Shown: positions 15,846 through 26,100 of the stretch, piece after piece
Layout: the number at the start of each line of letters is the position of its first letter
Position numbering within the stretch: position 1 is the first letter of the stretch
Assembly (NCBI GenBank): GCA_003254885.1
Contig: QANT01006292.1
Span: 1 to 34,960, forward strand
Reading direction: 5' to 3'
Length of the DNA: 34,960 nt
From: Purshia tridentata
Taxonomy: Eukaryota; Streptophyta; Magnoliopsida; Rosales; Rosaceae
The notes under the pieces: generated by a model
Seen by the model: the letters and a program-made list of their open reading frames with translations, nothing else
Told to the model about the DNA's origin: nothing
The model's database searches: none
Position numbers and translations under genes: made by a program

Positions 15846-16121
15846 ATGGCAGGACCAGAACAAGTGAAGATGGCTGCAGGCGCAGCAGGGGCCGCGGGGA
15901 AGGGTACTCCATCCCCGGGGCTGCATTCAACTGAGGTACTTCAACAACGCTCGAAAATGCCTTTCTGCCCAATGAGAATGGCTCTTGGTGGCTTTGCCAT
16001 AATTTTCACCCTTGGTTACTTCACCTTATACACCAAGAAGAAGCCAGAGGCATCTGCTCTTGATGTTGCCAAAGTTGCCTCAGGACTCTCCCATCAAGAC
16101 AACACTCACCCCCGCAACTAG
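15846..16121 (+). CDS. Small single-pass membrane protein, 91 residues, function unknown
   Basis: An uninterrupted frame of 91 residues starts at an ATG in a strong plant context (aagaaatggca). The first 35 residues are rich in Ala and Gly (AAGAAGAAGKG). A motif RSKMPFCPMRMALGG leads into one hydrophobic helix (about residues 47-62, GGFAIIFTLGYFTLYT), followed by a basic KKKPEAS stretch and a soluble tail. One helix followed at once by positive charges is common in small subunits of organelle membrane complexes, but I do not recognise the family and assign no function. It stands alone, 1.2 kb after APO2 and 1.5 kb before LPAT1, on the same strand. The frame has no stop-rich neighbours and a protein-like composition, so I think it is a real gene with one exon. 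Confidence 0.75.
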   Translation: MAGPEQVKMAAGAAGAAGKGTPSPGLHSTEVLQQRSKMPFCPMRMALGGFAIIFTLGYFTLYTKKKPEASALDVAKVASGLSHQDNTHPRN

Positions 16122-17560
16122 AAGTTCATATTAACTTCTATCTTCTTTTCCTTTTTCATATATCATTACTATTTTCGTTGAGGTATTAAATTTCTTTCCT
16201 GGAAAAAATGTTGGGTATTGATTTACATGACTAGCTAAGAACAAATAAGATATTAATTGCAGGTTTAAGATCTTGTTCTTCTTTTCAATTCTTGGTACCT
16301 GTAAAACCAAAGATTGTCAATTGTATATATGCATTATTGTATGCATGTCCATGATCGAGCGTTTAGTTGCTGGCATTCGAATGTGAGATGAATTTAGTTG
16401 ATGTTGAGACTATCATATATATATATATATATATATATATAAGATTAATGATTCTTGCAAACTTGAGTTCAAATACAAACAACCAATTAAATACAAAGTA
16501 CCATCATATTGCAAACAAACAAAGCATCTTCTATAAGGCATCATCATATTGCAAACTTTTATACATACCTGTGAAATTTACATAATATTACAATTGGTTA
16601 TTAGAGACAAACAAATTATTAAAGCACCGAAAGAAATATTAATGAATTCATGGTTACCAAAAAGGAAACAGTAGTATTGAAGGATGACTTTAATATTTTC
16701 ATATGGGTAAAGGAGTTACAAAAAAAAAGTGTTGAATTTTTGGTAAAATATGAAAATATCATGACCAAGTAAGGAGTCATTGATCAATTGAGACTATTAG
16801 AAAGTTCTCAAGTTCGAATCTTTTTTAAAAAGGAAAAATAAATAAAGGATCAATGCAATATGTAATAAAGTAAATCTAAATACTTAATTTTTGTACGTGA
16901 TATCCAAATTTTATGTATAGAATAAAATATAAAAAACAAGTAAGGGACAAAATATGATTTACTTCAATCATGTAGTAGTTTTATTTTTTACAATCATATT
17001 AAATCTATATCTAAAATTTAACCAAATCTAATTATTTCTTTTGCTAACATATTTTCTCAATGCATTATCAATATCAAGTCTATCTGAACACTTTTTTAGT
17101 TCATTTTTCTCACCACAAAGGTGGTGAATTATTATATTTCAATCTAAACTTGACTAGTGAAATAATAGAATATAAACATTTAAATTATAATTAACTAAAA
17201 AAATTTAAAGAAATCACTTGTCAAGTTTTGACCGGAAGATAAAAGTTTACCATCTTTAAACATGGTCAGAAAAATGAATTCGTTCTTTTTACGTAAATGT
17301 AAAGCTTAACTTTTTCTTTTTACCTACCCAAAAAAAAAAAAAAAAAGGATTTCCGCAGTAGATTAGATCGGAATTCGGAAGTTGCAAGAAAAGAAGACTA
17401 GGGGATTAGAAGCATCACAAACAGCTCCCAACCCGATACATCCAACAACACAAACAATTAATTTTGTTTTACAAATTTATACACACAACAACATCCAAAC
17501 CCAAGATAAAGGGATTTGCCTGGAATTTCTCACTGCAACTCACACATTGGCTGCCCAAAC
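16122..17560. other. AT-rich intergenic region before LPAT1
   Basis: It holds the 3'UTR of the small membrane protein gene, an (AT)n run at 16415-16441, a 15-base direct repeat (catcatattgcaaac at 16502 and 16542), and an A run at about 17330-17346. A tRNA-like B-box string lies at 16811-16820. No open frame looks like a protein. Confidence 0.6.
16415..16441. repeat. (AT)n microsatellite
   Basis: Twenty-seven bases of alternating A and T lie in intergenic DNA. It is a simple sequence repeat. Confidence 0.9.
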
Positions 17561-17572
17561 TATAAACCCTAA
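17561..17572 (+). promoter_or_regulatory. TATA-like box merged with a telo-box upstream of LPAT1
   Basis: The string tataaa at 17561 runs into aaaccctaa at 17564-17572, the plant telo-box found in promoters of many growth and housekeeping genes. It stands about 60 bases before the LPAT1 start codon, so it marks either the core promoter with a short leader or an element within the leader. Confidence 0.4.
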
Positions 17573-17627
17573 TCGCCAATTCAAATCCCTGAGACTCAAC
17601 TCTTGAAAATCTGTTCGTAGAACCTCC

Positions 17628-20250
17628 ATGGAAGTCACTTCTTTCCCTTCTAATACTATACTCTGTACGTCCACTCTCTTTCTCTATCTCACACTCTCTC
17701 TCTGTGTTTTCACTTTATAAGAAAAATCAAAACTTGGGCTAACACTCTCTACGGTTATTCGAACGTATCAGGTTACGGACAATCGAGGTTTTCCCCAACA
17801 TCGTCTTTATTGCCGGTAGTTCAATCTTATCTTAATTCTGCATCCTTGTGTTTGCGTCGTTGTTCCCATTTTCTCTAGTTGTTGTTTTCCCCTGATATTG
17901 TAAGAAAAGAGATTATTTAATCAATTTTGGCAATTAGTAGTTTGACGATTCGACAAGCTCTCTGTTAATCAAAAATTTTGTCTTTTAAAAATAATGTAAT
18001 GTCTTTGATAATTGGTAGCTATATGCCAATGAGGGTGAATATGTGTCAATTTTGTTCTTTAAACTTTATATAGTGCATTTTGAATTACGAGAACTGAGCA
18101 CCAATTCAGCAGGCTAGACTTTCCTTCATCAATTATTTTGTAAAGACTTTGGCGCATTTGTGTAACATTAGCATTTTATTTTTTTTAATTTGATCGATTC
18201 GAGTACTAACTTGTGCAATGGTGCCAACCCATCAACCTTTCAACCCCCTTTCGTCCATTACTGTTGTAATAGTTAAGACATTTTTCTTATAATGCAGCTG
18301 TTCACTTATAAGGGACTCTCTAATGGGTGCTCTCCGTGCAGACGGCTCATTTTGGGAAGTTTAAGTAATTGTAAGTATAGGAATTTTTAGCATAACATCC
18401 CACTTGACTTTTGCTTCAAGTCCAAAATATACATGCCTGATTGGATGCTGTCTTGTAGTAGTTACAATCCTTTGTGTCGTAGTTACCTTTTACTTTATGA
18501 AATTCCAGGCTTTGTAATTATTCAATGTCTGCCTCATAGCGTGGATTCTGATATGAACAACTATTTGAAGAAATCTAAGCCAGTGTGAGATAGTGTATGG
18601 ATTGTCGAACCATGTTACATGGCTAATATTTGTGATGAATCTTTTTATTTTTCTTATTTAGTTATATTATATCAACATGATATCATATATATATTCTGTT
18701 CCATGAACTTAAAGGCACATGTTTTAAGATGGATGTTTGAATAGAATATGTGAGCTCCTCCTCTCAAGATTCGTTAGATCTTTTGTTCTCTTGTTCTCTT
18801 TTAGATCTTGTTGTAATGCCTCTTTTTTGTTTTATCCACAGCTGATCGTCATGGCGTTTTATCCATTCCTAGGAAGCATGGTGGCATATCATGGTGCGAC
18901 GTTGATGCTAAAAAGGAGTTCGGCAGAAGATATTATGATATTAGATTGCATGATCAGCATAAATTGTCCAGGTATACAGTTTTACGTTCTGGACTTGCTG
19001 AAACTGGAACCCCTGATGCTGCCTATCCATTACCAGGTTTCTCTAATTAGCCTTTTTCTGTTGTTACTTGTTGCCTCCTTCTTATCAGAAGCCTTATAAA
19101 TCTAACTGACTTCCTCATTGTTATTTTTAAAGTGCAGAACAAAATATGGTCTCAAAAGTCAGGGGAATGTGCTTTTATGCCATTACTGGTTTCAATGCCA
19201 TTTATCTCTTTGCGCTGATGCTGGTAGTCCATCCATTTGTGCTGTTGTTGGATCGGTACAGAAGAAAAGCACATTATTTTATTGCCAAAATTTGGGCCAC
19301 TTTTACTGTTACTTCATTTCTTAAAATCAAGTATGAGGGAATGGAGAATTTGCCTCATCCAGATGCTCCTGCTGTATACGTTTCCAACCACCAGAGCTTC
19401 CTAGACATATATGCTCTTCTCACTGTTGGGAGACCCTTTAAGTTTATCAGCAAGACTAGCATATTTCTCATTCCCGTTGTTGGTTGGGCCATGTTTCTGA
19501 TGGGTGTAATTCCTTTAAAGCGCATGGACAGCAAAAGCCAATTGGTATTCCCTTTCCTTTCCTTCTTCATTTATGAGGACGTATTAGTTAGTTTGCCTAG
19601 TTAGATGGAAATGCTGCAAAATTGTACCATATGAAACTATTGTCTGTCAATTTTTTTGTATATAACTATGATCATTAGCTAAACCATGGTTTTCAAATGT
19701 TGTTGGCTCTCTGCACATAGGAGTGCCTTAAGCGTTGCATGGATCTTATCAAGAAAGGTGCCTCTGTCTTTTTCTTCCCTGAGGGTACACGCAGTAAAGA
19801 TGGAAAGTTAGGTGCGTTTAAGGTGAGATCTTTTGGGATTCTTATTGTCCTTGTTGGATGATGAACATGAATGGGAAGGATGAAATTTGATTATTAATTT
19901 TTTTTAGTAAATATAGCTCATTTTGAAGATTAAACTTCTTAATGTCGCTACTTATTAAGTTAGCTTGATGTGTGATTCTTTCCCTTACATAACTGGGACA
20001 TTTCTGAAATGTATAGTTTTCTCTTGTTGATGTGCAGAAAGGTGCCTTCAGTGTTGCAGCAAAAACCAAGGTACCAGTAGTGCCTATTACACTTATAGGA
20101 ACTGGAAAAATCATGCCTGTTGGAATGGAGGGTATCTTGAATACTGGACCTGTTAAAGTTGTTATACATAAACCCATAGAAGGAAGTGACATAGAAGCAC
20201 TGTGCAGTGAAAGTAGAAACATAATTGCAAATGCACTCAAGCAAGGCTGA
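17628..20250 (+). CDS. LPAT1: Plastid 1-acyl-sn-glycerol-3-phosphate acyltransferase (LPAT1/ATS2)
   Basis: It transfers an acyl group to the sn-2 position of lysophosphatidic acid, making phosphatidic acid for plastid glycerolipids at the chloroplast envelope. Seven exons in consistent phase (17628-17664, 17772-17815, 18298-18370, 18842-19036, 19138-19544, 19721-19822, 20038-20250) give 356 residues, the length I recall for Arabidopsis ATS2. The first 100 residues are Ser- and Arg-rich and poor in acid at the start, as in a transit peptide. A hydrophobic helix lies near 128-154. Acyltransferase motifs are NHQSFLD (200-206), the PLKR region (242-245), PEGTRS (272-277) and VPITL in the last exon. 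The first three exons are very short and were found by phase and splice signals, so they are less certain than the rest. In Arabidopsis the gene is essential for embryo development. Confidence 0.92.
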
Positions 20251-20680
20251 GATATCTACTGCCACTTTTTCTGTTTGGTTTCTATGGCTCTATACTTAAT
20301 CCTTTACTCTGGACTGAAGAAATGTAGTCTGAAAGGTATGACATATAGCCTGTGGATTGAAGAAATTTGCAAAAGTATTACGCTTACAATGCTATAATTC
20401 ATGCGGTTTTGTATTCTTTATAACATGATAGTTAATAGTAAGCCTATAGTTTCCTTTTTCATAAATGTGATTCATGCTGTGTCTAGCGTCTTGTGAGTTG
20501 TGAGAGGTTTATGCACTATTGATCTGCAAGTTAATTATTTCTTCCTTTATACATGCTTATTGTGGCAGAACTAATTCTGTGGGTTGCAGCTGTTCAATCC
20601 CTTATTTACAAACTTGCAATCGCTACCTAAAGAAACTCTCTTCAATCCAAAGGCCACAGAGAAGCGAACAATGGGCTGGG
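20251..20680. other. LPAT1 3' flank
   Basis: This is AT-rich non-coding DNA downstream of the LPAT1 stop, presumably with its 3'UTR. A short open frame at 20519-20701 runs into the following repeat and is not protein-like. Confidence 0.5.
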
Positions 20681-20744
20681 CCGGGGTCCCAGGACCCTTG
20701 ACCAGGTCCAGTCCGGGGTCCCAGGACCCTCAACCAGGTCCAGT
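20681..20744. repeat. Two tandem 32-bp units rich in GGGTCC/GGACCC
   Basis: The units at 20681-20712 and 20713-20744 differ at only two positions. Each contains gggtccCAggaccc, a 6-base perfect inverted repeat with a 2-base centre. The block is GC-rich inside very AT-rich DNA. Confidence 0.9.
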
Positions 20745-20814
20745 CGTGAAGCCTTGAATTTTTAGAGAACAAAATGAAAATGATGATGTATATATTGTCA
20801 CAAGGAATATTGTT

Positions 20815-21341
20815 CTTATCATTATCTTTTGCTTTTAATATATTTGTTTAGTGAGGGGCTAAGGCCAAAAATCTAAAATGCCGATCCATTGGGCTGATTG
20901 GTAAATATTGTCAAGGGTACGGTTGATTATAAATTTTTTTTTTTCGAGAGAGACAATTTGAATGATAACTTTGGGGAAAATGTTTTGCTCACCAGTTGTG
21001 AGCAAAATAGCTCTCTAACATTGGCCATGAAATTTTGACGGGGAACATTGGCCATGAAATTTTGACGGGGCAATATTAGTTCGACTCGTGAACCTGGTTA
21101 CCTATCTTATCATTATCTTTTGCTTTTAATATATTTGTTAAAATGCCGATCCATTGGGCTGATTGGTAAATATTGTCAAGGGTACGGTTGATTATAAAAT
21201 TTTTTTTTTTGAGAGAGACAATTTGAATGATAACTTTGGGGAAAATGTTTTGCTCACCAGTTGTGAGCAAAATAGCTCTCTAACATTGCCCATGAAATTT
21301 TGACGAGGCAATATTAGTTCGACTCGTGAACCTGGTTACCT
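20815..21341. repeat. Tandem duplication of about 240-290 bp with a hairpin in each copy
   Basis: Copy 1 (20815-21103) and copy 2 (21106-21341) are nearly identical over long stretches. They start cttatcattatcttttgc and end cctggttacct. Copy 1 has about 26 extra bases near 20848-20875 and a further internal tandem duplication of 27 bases (acattggccatgaaatt...) near 21018-21072. Each copy carries a perfect 10-bp stem, ttttgctcac and gtgagcaaaa, around a 5-base loop (20983-21007 and 21248-21272). No protein is encoded. Confidence 0.9.
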
Positions 21342-21719
21342 GTGATCCATTTTTGTCCCTTAATATGAAAACTGAAAAGTCTTTTGTGGTCATTTTATTA
21401 TAGGACAAAATTGTCCATTCATGTTTTACAAATGTGTTGGGTTAAAAATAAAATTGTTGGGCCTTTAATTTCCCAATTTTCTGTAAAACATATTTTTTTA
21501 GTAAGAAAGAAGTAAGAACTAAAAAGTAAAACATAGTTCAATTCAATTACAAGAAAAAAAAAGGGTCAGCCTTTTGTAATTTTCTTTTAATTTTAAATTC
21601 ATTTATACAAGTTATAATAAGTTTAATAACTTACAAGTTATAAGTTTATAACTTTTAATTTATAAACAGCTTTTTCAAGTTGACTTCTTGTTTTCTTTTT
21701 CAATTTCGGTAAAACATAT
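21342..21719. other. AT-rich flank between the duplication and the CNGC leader
   Basis: The DNA is strongly AT-rich with repeated 'aagttataa' phrases near 21610-21660. It probably holds the distal CNGC promoter. I see no gene in it. Confidence 0.45.
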
Positions 21720-21731
21720 TTCTGAGTTCAT

Positions 21732-21795
21732 TCTCTCTCTCTCTCTCTTTCGTGATTGTAGCTGTGCTCACCACCCAGTTCGAGCATAACTATAG

Positions 21796-21828
<33 letters not shown>
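21732..21828. repeat. Two (CT)n runs in the likely CNGC promoter or leader
   Basis: CT runs at 21732-21748 and 21798-21828 lie just upstream of a consensus donor (gtaagt at 21900). CT-rich tracts near transcription starts are common in plant genes. Here they probably belong to the non-coding first exon. Confidence 0.75.
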
Positions 21829-21832
<4 letters not shown>

Positions 21833-21899
21833 GTACTTGTGTCTGTCTGTTAAGACAAGGAACCGATTAAGAGTCTTAAGACATAAAAAGGGTTTCACT

Positions 21900-23141
21900 G
21901 TAAGTTGTTCTGTCTCTCTTCCCCAATTCATATGCTTGATAATATGCATGTATGCTATATGGGTCGTCGGTTTATTGTATTGTTGAATTTTTGAGGTAAT
22001 TTCTATCAGATACTGAAATTACTTTAGTTTTATTGCCTGTATTTTGAGCTTTTATGGGTCGAACTATTGTTCTCTTTATCTACCACACAACTTCTCCTCG
22101 TAGTCAGTCATGATTACTGCTACTTTTTTTGGTTTTTGGGGTGGGGGTGGATGGATGGGTTCTAAATTGAGTGGTCAACGTTATGGAACAGTGGTTTTGG
22201 TAACCTATAGGTGTCTTGGATTATGCTTGAAATGAAAGAATTAGTTTAACGTGAGAATTAGTTGGAGATCCAGTGGTTGGGAGGCCCAAATGGTATGTTA
22301 CAATGATAGAATATGAATACTATTTAAGACCCACAAAAGAATAAAGGAGGATGATGAAGAGTTTGTACCTGAATTGCGGAAATGGTTTTAGATATTGTGG
22401 TCAGTCAATAAGTTAAGGAAAAAGGATACCCATATAAACGTAATAGTACCTCTTAGTAATGCAGGTTTTGACGGCTTAGTGTTGCACTATCCTAGGGATC
22501 TGAGTTGTGTAATTTAGGCTTATAGCAAGAGATGCCAATAAGGTAGATGTAGAAGAGAAAATAAAGATAATAACAATGAATTGGTTTAATTATCTTTTCA
22601 GAAACACTAAAAGATGCTATGAAAGGAAGCAAACTATTAGGAATTTAATCACACGCGATGCATGGCATCAAACTTTAGGTTTAGGATGATGAAATCAGTT
22701 GGATTAGAACATTAGGGTTGTTCATACTATTTGTATATTTTTTACCAACTAGGATGAATGATGCCAGAAGAGATGCTGTGAATAATTTTTTGTTTTCATT
22801 GGTACCTGTATTCCATAATATTAGTTTAGTGATCACTTTAGAAGGCAATGTTTTCCAAGGTTTTGATGGGACTGTCCTCTTTTGTTGTGGTGCGTACAAA
22901 AGGAATTGTTTAATTTAAGAATAAATACATTTAGCTTAGTAACTAATTGGTAGAAAACTGTAAAATGCACCATCGGAACTTATGAAGCTTGTAGATTCAT
23001 AGTTTTTTGAGTTGGTGTTTAAGAGGCCAATCTTGTCAGATGTGAGACACTTAGCCTCCAGCCTCCTAGATTTGAATTTGTTGACTTTGATGCCTGTTGG
23101 TTTGCACTTAATTTGGATATACATTTTTTTTTTGTTTACAG
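21900..23141 (+). other. Probable 5' leader intron of the CNGC gene
   Basis: A consensus donor (cact then gtaagt) at 21900 and a strong acceptor (poly-T, tgtttacag) ending at 23141 could bracket a 1.24-kb leader intron. The coding start at 23170 lies 29 bases after the acceptor. The interior has many stop codons in all frames and no protein-like stretch. The donor assignment is less sure than the acceptor. Confidence 0.4.
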
Positions 23142-23150
23142 GTGGCATTT

Positions 23151-23168
23151 ATGTGTTTAATTGCATAA
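23151..23168 (+). promoter_or_regulatory. Five-codon upstream ORF before the CNGC start
   Basis: Just after the inferred leader acceptor, ATG at 23151 opens a frame of five codons (MCLIA) ending in TAA at 23166-23168. The main ATG follows at 23170, one base later. Such a close, tiny upstream frame could lower or tune translation. Whether it is in the mRNA depends on the leader splice model. Confidence 0.45.
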
Positions 23169-23169
23169 A

Positions 23170-26100
23170 ATGTTTGATTCTGGTTACAAGTCGCAGTACT
23201 TGGGAGGGCAGAGAGAGAAATTTGTGAGGTAACAAATGTAACTTTTTGCTTTGTCATTGTTGCACATTTTTTTAATTTATATTTTCAAAGGGTGTGGTTA
23301 CAAAGATATGAAGGACACCATTGTATAAAAATTATATTACGGGGAAAAAATCTTATCAAGCAAGTATTTAATAATGAAATGGGCGTCTATTACTTGTGTC
23401 CAACAGGGATGCGATTTATCATTCATGAGTGATGCCCACCCAACAGAATTTTATCATGTGTGTGAATTGGAGCAACATGGAAAATAGTATTTACTGACTG
23501 AAGTTACTTTTTACTTTTATGAAAAAAAGGTTTTTAGTTACTGGTACATATTGTCAAAACAAAGAAATTGTATGTTTAATTTATTTCTACTGAAAATAGA
23601 ATTGAAATCTTTGTAACTATTTGTAGAGTTGTGGACTCAGGAAAGTTAGATGTGAAATGTTGAAAATTGTCTGACATGCTAAATTTAACATACAACTTTT
23701 AGTCAGACTTTCAATATCTTGCAGTATTGATTTTACCTGGAAAAAGATTGAAATTGATGCCAAGATCTGGATCCAGCGTTTGACAATGTTCTGTTACATG
23801 TTGATACTAGTGGAAAATCATGCCTGCATAAAATGTAGGAAGTATATAGTTTTCAAATCCAATAACAAGAGCAAGTTTCTTAACTGGAAAATAAGTTGAG
23901 ATATATCTTTAGAAATGGCTTTATGCAACTGTTCTACCTGCTAGTTGTTCTCTTTTATAATTACTTTGAAATATTGATATTTAATTCATGTTATTTTATG
24001 TATTGATTAGTGGAGTCTCTATAGTTCCTGGTTATTTATGATGAAAGTTGAAGATTGATGTTTTGTATAGTGTGGGAAACAGATTTGGATCATACGGTAA
24101 GAAACAGCATCTAATGTTGTGTTTCTTGGCACCATTTATTTAATTTCTAGGCTGGATGACTTGGACTCTAGATTATCATCATCTTCTGATACTGGAGTGA
24201 GAAGATGTGGATTTAATATTGAAGGACTAAGCCGGACTGGTCATGCAAGGGATACATCTTTTAAGAGAGGAATGAGAAAGGGGTCTGAAGGACTTAAGTC
24301 GATTGGTCGATCACTTAGATTTGGGGTTTCTCGTGCTGTGTTCCCTGAAGATCTTAAAGTGTCAGACAAGAAGATACTTGATCCTCAGGACAAATTTCTC
24401 CTATTGTGGAATAGGCTTTTTGTCATATCATGTATTCTGGCAGTGTCTGTGGACCCTCTGTTTTTCTATCTTCCAGTCATCAATAGTTCATCAAATTGTC
24501 TTGGTATAGATCGAAAGTTGGCTATCATAGCAACCACATTGCGGATGATTATTGATGCTTTCTATCTTATTCACATGGCTCTCCAGTTTCGGACAGCTTA
24601 CATTGCTCCATCATCTCGGGTTTTTGGACGAGGTGAATTGGTGATTGATCCGGCACGAATAGCCAGGCGATACTTACGATGTTATTTCATCATTGATTTT
24701 CTTGCTGTACTACCCCTACCACAGGTAATATTGGGTTACCCTGAATCCACCTATTTTTCAAGTAATTCTGCATACTTGTATCTCTTTCTTAGAAATTTGG
24801 TAATTATTGGCACATTTCATTATGTAGTAGAAGATCGTATAAATACACCTGAGGTGGATATTGTTAGCCTTCATTGCTAAATGAATTTATTAAGCACACC
24901 AGCACTATTTGCTCTTTATAGATCTTGTTTGAATCATAGTGCGGTAATTTCCTCTTTGGCTTCCTTGAACCTTGTCTTAGGATTTAACCTTTAGGAGGAC
25001 CTTAAATAAATAATGCAAGGTTTATGATCCTTTGTACCTGCTCGTTTGCAGACAGAGATAGATATCTATTCCCTGCTTTCATCCAAATTGCAGCTTCTTT
25101 GACATCAAATGGATTCGTTGTTCGTATAGAATATATGTCATTGATGCTTTGAAATGCATGGAAATAAATATTTAAGCATTTCTGTAACTTTTGTTTTTGG
25201 AATCTTGGCATTATCTGGAAACATCTACAGGAGCTTTTTGTCATTTTCAATTGCTGCAGATTGTAGTTTGGAGGTTTCTCCAAAGTTCCAAAGGTTCAGA
25301 TGTGCTTGCTACAAAGCAGGCTTTGCTTTTCATCATCTTGCTTCAGTATATTCCCAGACTTCTTCGAGTCTTACCTTTAACTTCAGAACTGAAAAGAACA
25401 GCTGGCGTCTTTGCTGAAACGGCTTGGGCAGGTGCTGCATACTATTTGCTATTATACATGCTGGCTAGTCATGTAAGTATCTATTCGGTATCTAATTTCT
25501 GTTTACTGCCTAGTTCAATTGCTGGATGTTATAATATCTGCCTAGTTTGGTTTTTTGTCATAAACTTTGCATAAAACTTTCTGGCCTTTGTTTTTCATAT
25601 GTAATTAGATTTTTGAAGTATAGCTGTTATTTTTACCTTTTTAACTAATTATTTATTTCTTCATTAAATTAGCTACCATGCAGTCCGTAAAACATGTATA
25701 ATTATCCTTATATAAGTTGCAAATGTGCTGCACTTTTTCTAGGCCAAAAAATGTTCCTTTCATAACTTTGTTCTTTATGAATAGTGATGCAATTTATGTC
25801 CCTCATAAAATTATTAATGTTGATTGGGCTCGAATCTAATTCTATTAAGTACTAATTTTCTTTTAATCCTGATTTACTAAGTTGGAAATATTACTTTTCT
25901 GTGGTGTAATCATTATCTGTTGGATGAATTTTTGCAGATAGTTGGGGCCTTTTGGTATTTGTTAGCTGTAGAACGGAATGACACATGCTGGCAGAAGGCT
26001 TGTACTGAGATTGGCAAACCATGTGATACAAATTTCTTGTACTGCGGGAGCCAAAACAAGTTAAATAATGATACTTGGTCCAATATTACTCGAAACATCC

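Noticed and set aside
24725..24880. Alternative CNGC end by reading through the exon 2 donor
   Set aside because: The frame runs into the intron to a stop at 24880, but the GT donor at 24725 and exon 3 continue the channel family sequence exactly.
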